DNA of 36,837 bases, taken from the NCBI GenBank assembly GCA_026394215.1, contig JAPKYR010000197.1, positions 1 through 36,837 on the forward strand. The letters run 5' to 3'. The position numbers and the translations under genes are program-made. The stretch is from a bacterium. GTDB taxonomy: Bacteria > JAJVIF01 > JAPKYR01. Positions 33,139 through 36,837 of the stretch are shown piece after piece; position 1 is the stretch's first letter; each line of letters opens with the position of its first letter. A model generated the notes under the pieces. That model saw only the letters and a program-made list of their open reading frames with translations. It did not search any database and was not told the DNA's origin.

Positions 33139-34020
33139 ATGAGAAATTTTAAATTGTTTATTCTTGTATCAATCATGTTACTTCCAGCGTTTTTACCTTT
33201 CAGTAGCGCTTTGGCGAAGGAAGGATTCGGAAGTAATAACAATGACAACAGGGATCGCGGCGACTGGCAATTCCGACAGGAGACAGTATCCACAAACGGC
33301 GAAGTCCAGGGCGATGTCTTCACAATCGACGTGCCGGAGGGATGGGATTTCGATTCTGAAATCGACTGGCTCGATGAGGAGCTTCCGATGTTCACCGTCT
33401 ATTTCGTGATGAACGATCAGGATGGCACAAGCCTTCTTGGAGTCCTCCCGATGACCAACTATGTCTGGTTCACCGATCCATGGCTTGAGAGTCAGATGCC
33501 GGAAGGTTATCAGTATTCAGGCAGCACGACTGTGCTTGAGCCAAGGGATCCGAGCGACTATCTCGAAGAATTGCTGATTCCGTACCTTGAGGATATCTAC
33601 AGGGATCAGGCGAGAATAAGGAATTTCGAAATTGTCGATGTTGAGGATCGTGATGATCTTGCCGACCTTTATGTCCGGATGATGGGCGTGGAAGCATTCG
33701 CGGAATACTATGATTGCAGCGCCGCGGTAGCCCATGTGGAGTATAACGAGGACGGCATCGATGTTGAAGAACAGATCAGCGCGATTATCGGCGTACATTC
33801 AGAGGATATGATCGGCCTGACTTCATGGACTTTGGAGAACGTGGTCAACTGGACCGTGCTCTTGTCGGTTGTCGAAAAAGCGCCTGTCGGACAGCTCGAT
33901 GAAATGGATGGCGTTTACGTGGACATCCTCAGCTCGATGGAATGGAATCAGGATTTCATGGATGATTACTGGGCTGAGCACGACGAAGCATGGCAGGCTC
34001 TTCAGGATCAACAGGATTAA
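33139..34020 (+). CDS. Exported hypothetical protein
   Basis: 293 residues with a cleavable signal peptide (LFILVSIMLLPAFLPFSSALA). The mature part is acidic, with few Cys and no repeat or metal motif. A segment VFTIDVPEGWDFDSEIDWLD resembles the start of small alpha/beta proteins that bind lipids or act as photosystem/PsbP-like folds, but I cannot assign it. ACAGGAG before the ATG is a good ribosome binding site. It is convergent with the membrane protein gene 12 bases downstream. Confidence 0.68.
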   Translation: MRNFKLFILVSIMLLPAFLPFSSALAKEGFGSNNNDNRDRGDWQFRQETVSTNGEVQGDVFTIDVPEGWDFDSEIDWLDEELPMFTVYFVMNDQDGTSLLGVLPMTNYVWFTDPWLESQMPEGYQYSGSTTVLEPRDPSDYLEELLIPYLEDIYRDQARIRNFEIVDVEDRDDLADLYVRMMGVEAFAEYYDCSAAVAHVEYNEDGIDVEEQISAIIGVHSEDMIGLTSWTLENVVNWTVLLSVVEKAPVGQLDEMDGVYVDILSSMEWNQDFMDDYWAEHDEAWQALQDQQD

Positions 34021-34032
34021 GAGTGACGAGAT

Positions 34033-34653
34033 TTATTTACTTCTTAAAAAATCGGAGATTGTCCTTAATAGCCACTCTAACCCGCCGAGTTGCGCCACGA
34101 TATAAATAATAAATAATATCCAGGTAATATTCGCGGTGAAAATACTCTGCCTGACCATTTTTTCCTGATGGGCGAATCCCGGCAGCGGATATTTTTCCCT
34201 TAATGATCCAAGCTCGGTCGCGTAGGGAATTCTTATCTCCCGCGATAAATTCAGCGGCTCATTGTAGTTCGCCTTTTCCCCGCCGACTTCCTTCAGCAGA
34301 CGATATGAAATTCCAATCAGTTTCCTTGCGAATTCGATTTCTGAATTCAGTAGAAGCATTTCCACAGGATTTACCGGGGTGGTTATCTCCATGAGGATGA
34401 CATAAAAATCGGTGATCCTGTTAAATGCCCTGCCTATATTGATTTTTCGTTTTGTCTTTTGATTCTCTGCCGCGAGGTCGAACTCAAGATCCCTCGCTCG
34501 GTCATGAAGCTCGCTCACCGCTGGGGCAATGACTTTCAGAGGCTCCTTCTCGGTGGCATCCGGACCCGCGATCTGATCGAGGTATTTGAAGATCGCGTCA
34601 AGATCGGGATTCGGATTTCCGGTTGCTGATATGATTGTCTCGAGAGCGACCAT
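34033..34653 (-). CDS. Hypothetical protein with C-terminal membrane anchor
   Basis: 206 residues, mostly helical and charged. A single hydrophobic segment near the C-terminus (ITWILFIIYIVAQLGGL, about 177-193) would anchor it with a large cytoplasmic domain. No catalytic motif or known family was recognised. The ribosome binding site is weak. It sits convergently with the exported protein gene, with a shared gap of 12 bases. Confidence 0.6.
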   Translation of the reverse strand: MVALETIISATGNPNPDLDAIFKYLDQIAGPDATEKEPLKVIAPAVSELHDRARDLEFDLAAENQKTKRKINIGRAFNRITDFYVILMEITTPVNPVEMLLLNSEIEFARKLIGISYRLLKEVGGEKANYNEPLNLSREIRIPYATELGSLREKYPLPGFAHQEKMVRQSIFTANITWILFIIYIVAQLGGLEWLLRTISDFLRSK

Positions 34654-34745
34654 AGCTGTTTCTTACACGTAGTTTAATATTACCACGAAGCGATATTCCC
34701 GGTTAATTCCGATTCCACTTAGAAGAATATTATTGCACAGAGTAG

Positions 34746-34812
34746 CCGTGGCATGCGACTCCGGCGCATGGAATACTTGTCTGGCTGTTCATGCGCCGGA
34801 GTCGCATGCCAC
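34746..34812. repeat. Perfect hairpin repeat, GTGGCATGCGACTCCGGCGC type
   Basis: The 23-base arms at 34748-34770 and 34790-34812 are perfect inverses with a 19-base centre. The left arm with flanks is identical over 27 bases to 24852-24878. It lies in the gap before the riboswitch and has no T-run. Confidence 0.9.
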
Positions 34813-34871
34813 AGTTCAGATCAACAAATTCTGGACAATATTAATTTTCCTGGTGGATTTGGTCTAACTCC

Positions 34872-34900
34872 TTGACTGGTTCATCCGGGAAGTATACACT
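34872..34900 (+). promoter_or_regulatory. Promoter of the riboswitch-controlled gene
   Basis: TTGACT (34872-34877) and TACACT (34895-34900) are separated by 17 bases and would start transcription near 34907, at the 5' edge of the riboswitch. Confidence 0.45.
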
Positions 34901-34904
34901 CCAG

Positions 34905-35105
34905 CCGACGCCCCGTGGTGTGGGGAAGTGGATTAATCCCGCTGCCCCCGCAACTGTATCGGGTGACGCCTTTCAGATTAAGCCACTGGTTCGAAAGAAT
35001 CGGGAAGGCATGAAAGGCGGACGACCCCGTAGCCAGGATACCCGCACAAATGAGGGCTCTGCCGTACACGCTTTCGGTGGGAAGGCGACGCGGAACTACA
35101 GAAAA
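34905..35105 (+). ncRNA. Cobalamin riboswitch
   Basis: Core elements appear in the expected order. GGGAAGTGGATTAATCCCG is followed by CTGCCCCCGCAACTGTATC, then AAGCCACTGG, GGGAAGG and finally GTAGCCAGGATACCCGC (the B12 box, 35030-35045). This order matches the conserved cobalamin aptamer. The exact ends are approximate. A terminator follows, so ligand binding would stop transcription of the downstream lipoprotein gene. It lies 138 or so bases after the B12 box to the ATG at 35183. Confidence 0.92.
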
Positions 35106-35118
35106 TAGTTTCCTCGCG

Positions 35119-35145
35119 CCCGTCCTTCACCGGACGGATTTTTTA
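35119..35145 (+). terminator. Riboswitch expression-platform terminator
   Basis: CCGTCC (35120-35125) pairs with GGACGG (35132-35137) around TTCACC, followed by ATTTTTTATTTATT. It lies between the aptamer and the ATG, so it probably forms when cobalamin is bound. Confidence 0.78.
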
Positions 35146-35182
35146 TTTATTAAATAATAAAAATCAAAAGTCGAGGTGCTTC

Positions 35183-36583
35183 ATGCGTATCCACACATTT
35201 TTACTCTCAGTATTATTTATTTCAGTATTGGCCGTTGCCGCCGGATGTTCGGGATCGAACCCGATTCTCCCGGCCAATGGCAATGACCCGAAAACTCAGG
35301 TCGAATTCAGTTCGCGAATGCTTGCAAGGTTCGATTCCGAATCGGGTATTGTATGGTTCAGCGCGCCATCGGGCACATTGAAACCAAACTCCGCGGTGGT
35401 AATCACATTTCCGGGACAACAGGAGATACATCTTGCGTCGAACGGCGATGGAAGCTTCCTGTATCGATTCGCGGGCAATGAAAATTCGTTTTTCGATGTT
35501 GAATGGTACGAATTTTCCGGCATCCCTCATGCGGATGAAATTCATGTGACTGACCCGCTTGATGATTTATCACCGCATATCGGCGAAACAGGGCTTTACT
35601 GCAATCGGCTTTACGATGAAGGGAATTATGTATGGGTTGTGAATTCCGGCGACGATGAACTCGCTCCATATGATCCGAATAGTCTGGAAAAATTGGATTT
35701 TCCGGTACTAACTCCCGCTCAATCGAATCCGTGGGATGCGGAATTTTATACACCTTCCAGCGGACTTATTACAACTCTTTTCAACGGTGTATTCTGGTTC
35801 GATAACTCGACCGGATTGGTCGAAAATATAGATTCAAATGGGCATCGCGATTTCGCAAGTCCGAATGGGGTAACTATTACCGGGTCTGATGGATGGGTTA
35901 CAAATACGAATCCTCTCGGTTATTTTCCGACGTCCCATGGTCCCGGCTGGGTGAGCGACATCGAATTGAACACAAAAAAAGTGATCTGGGAACTCGATAC
36001 CCCGTGGCTGAATCCGCAATATATTATAAATGATGGAAATTATATTTATATTTCATGTACCGGAACAGTCGATTTCACTCCGCCGGATTATCTTGCGACG
36101 GCGATGACAGACGGGGGAGTAATGGTCCTTGATCCCGGATCGCATGAAGTTATCAAATCGTTCGATCTTGGTCTTTGCGCGCCCGGAGTTATGGCTCTTA
36201 GTCCGGATAGCAAATACCTCTATATCGGAAGCGGAGTCGCGGCTTTGATTTTCAGAATTGATCTTGAGAAAGGAGAAATTCTGAATGGTTTGTCGAATCC
36301 GATTGTAATCTCAGATTATCCGGGCTCGTATATTCCCTTCCTGACAGTCGATGAAAATGGATTGATGGCGACGGCGAGTTTCAACGATGATGTCATCCGG
36401 TTTGTTGATTCATATACCGGGCAGCTTGATCCATATCCATTTTTTAAACCGATAGAGCTTCATCCGGATAACCCAGATTCCCTCTGGGGTCCGCAGGATG
36501 CGGTCTTCACAAAAAAGAACGGCCAGTCGGGTCTTCTGTTTATAACTACCGTGGACAGCGCGTTTCACTGGTTGGAAATATAA
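35183..36583 (+). CDS. Cobalamin-regulated beta-propeller lipoprotein (BtuG-like candidate)
   Basis: 466 residues. The signal peptide ends VAAGC (lipid Cys at about 22). Residues 40-120 form an N-terminal beta domain with FDVEWYEFSG. From about 145 onward YVTN/YncE-type propeller strands recur: EGNYVWVVNSGDDELAPYDP, GNYIYISCTGT, GGVMVLDPGSHEVIKSFDLG, DSKYLYIGSGVAALIFRIDL and DDVIRFVDSYTGQL. GAGGTG precedes the ATG. The gene lies directly under the cobalamin riboswitch and terminator, so its expression should fall when B12 is plentiful. In Bacteroides, BtuG is a propeller lipoprotein that captures B12 at the cell surface. I infer a comparable corrinoid-binding role; homology to BtuG itself is not shown. 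Confidence 0.85.
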   Translation: MRIHTFLLSVLFISVLAVAAGCSGSNPILPANGNDPKTQVEFSSRMLARFDSESGIVWFSAPSGTLKPNSAVVITFPGQQEIHLASNGDGSFLYRFAGNENSFFDVEWYEFSGIPHADEIHVTDPLDDLSPHIGETGLYCNRLYDEGNYVWVVNSGDDELAPYDPNSLEKLDFPVLTPAQSNPWDAEFYTPSSGLITTLFNGVFWFDNSTGLVENIDSNGHRDFASPNGVTITGSDGWVTNTNPLGYFPTSHGPGWVSDIELNTKKVIWELDTPWLNPQYIINDGNYIYISCTGTVDFTPPDYLATAMTDGGVMVLDPGSHEVIKSFDLGLCAPGVMALSPDSKYLYIGSGVAALIFRIDLEKGEILNGLSNPIVISDYPGSYIPFLTVDENGLMATASFNDDVIRFVDSYTGQLDPYPFFKPIELHPDNPDSLWGPQDAVFTKKNGQSGLLFITTVDSAFHWLEI

Positions 36584-36591
36584 AAAGTAGC

Positions 36592-36681
36592 TCGGGCATC
36601 CATTGCCCGGGATTATCGGCTTTGATCAACGAATGACGATCCGGATTGTATAGAACCGGTGTGAAGCAGGACGGCGTCCTG
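36592..36681. repeat. Two short hairpins after the lipoprotein gene
   Basis: CGGGCA-TCCAT-TGCCCG (36593-36609) lies 9 bases after the lipoprotein stop, and CAGGAC-GGC-GTCCTG (36667-36681) follows. Neither has a T-run, so both are weak terminator candidates at best. The second looks like a palindromic repeat fragment. The stretch 36690-36780 is AT-rich and otherwise empty. Confidence 0.4.
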
Positions 36682-36781
36682 TTTGGCGTCGGCACCATGC
36701 AAGTTGAGATTAGTTTAATAAAAAGGGATTACCAGCGAATTAAATTATAATATTTAATTTCTCTGACAATCCCATAAAATA

Positions 36782-36837
36782 CTAATCAGTAACGTCGTAA
36801 ACTATCCTGAAACCAGCTACCCAACCATCAGTGTTTA
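36782..36837 (-). CDS. Possible C-terminal end of a minus-strand gene
   Basis: The last 17 codons on the minus strand read NTDGWVAGFRIVYDVTD and stop at 36782-36784. The AGFRIVYD segment is like the end of formylglycine-generating-enzyme / SUMF1-type domains, which often finish near G-F-R-V-V. With so few residues this is a weak suggestion, and chance is possible. The rest of the gene lies outside the window. Confidence 0.3.
   Translation of the reverse strand, partial: NTDGWVAGFRIVYDVTD

Noticed and set aside
34872-35108. 78-residue ORF covering the riboswitch region
   Set aside because: The sequence matches the conserved cobalamin aptamer in order; the ORF is incidental.

Overview
The window looks like the chromosome of an uncultivated, heterotrophic bacterium, probably from a candidate phylum. 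Housekeeping genes typical of Bacteria (gatA-gatB, rex, ResB, polyprenyl synthase, TalC-type transaldolase) are mixed with many lineage-specific exported lipoproteins. Coding density is moderate. Starts are mixed ATG/GTG/TTG with a Shine-Dalgarno in only part of the genes, and intergenic gaps are rich in long palindromic repeats. I cannot name the phylum from the sequence. No rRNA, tRNA, CRISPR array, transposase or phage gene was seen.

Layout. 1-2721: end of gatA, gatB and rex (tRNA-Gln/Asn amidation and NADH/NAD+ sensing). 2722-2929: a palindromic repeat. 2930-5658: a ResB cytochrome c maturation protein and a polyprenyl diphosphate synthase. 5840-7697: a polytopic membrane protein (minus) and a 2-hydroxyacid dehydrogenase whose usual catalytic His reads as Arg, closed by an intrinsic terminator. 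8226-10976: a tandem GNAT protein, a transaldolase, a second GNAT and a zinc-ribbon protein. 11188-11715: a MarR-type regulator with a Cys-rich tail and no normal start codon, next to a hairpin element. 11912-19195: a 2427-residue lipoprotein with 20 PKD repeats, followed by its terminator. 19446-21180: a c-type cytochrome lipoprotein, divergent from a GAF-HD-GYP phosphodiesterase. 21225-26022: a PKD lipoprotein, an amidohydrolase, and a two-gene minus-strand unit ending in an extensin-C-like metallopeptidase whose 3' end runs through a dispersed repeat. 26254-30742: a tiny Sm-like protein, a small lipoprotein, a TPR / degenerate peptidase-MA protein, a metallophosphoesterase and a Ser/Thr kinase. 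30874-34653: four exported or membrane hypotheticals, including a seven-repeat beta-propeller. 34872-36583: promoter, cobalamin riboswitch, terminator and a beta-propeller lipoprotein. The window ends in what may be the C-terminus of a minus-strand gene.

How it fits together. The exported set (PKD arrays, propellers, lipoproteins, cytochrome c plus ResB) suggests a cell investing heavily in surface structures and periplasmic redox proteins. The most interesting unit is at the right end: an apparent B12 riboswitch with a terminator expression platform directly controls a lone YncE/YVTN-like beta-propeller lipoprotein. That architecture recalls BtuG, the surface cobalamin-capturing lipoprotein of Bacteroides, and makes this gene a candidate corrinoid-binding surface protein outside that setting. 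A second theme is palindromic repeats: at least five hairpin families lie in gaps, and two appear to have damaged the ends of neighbouring genes.
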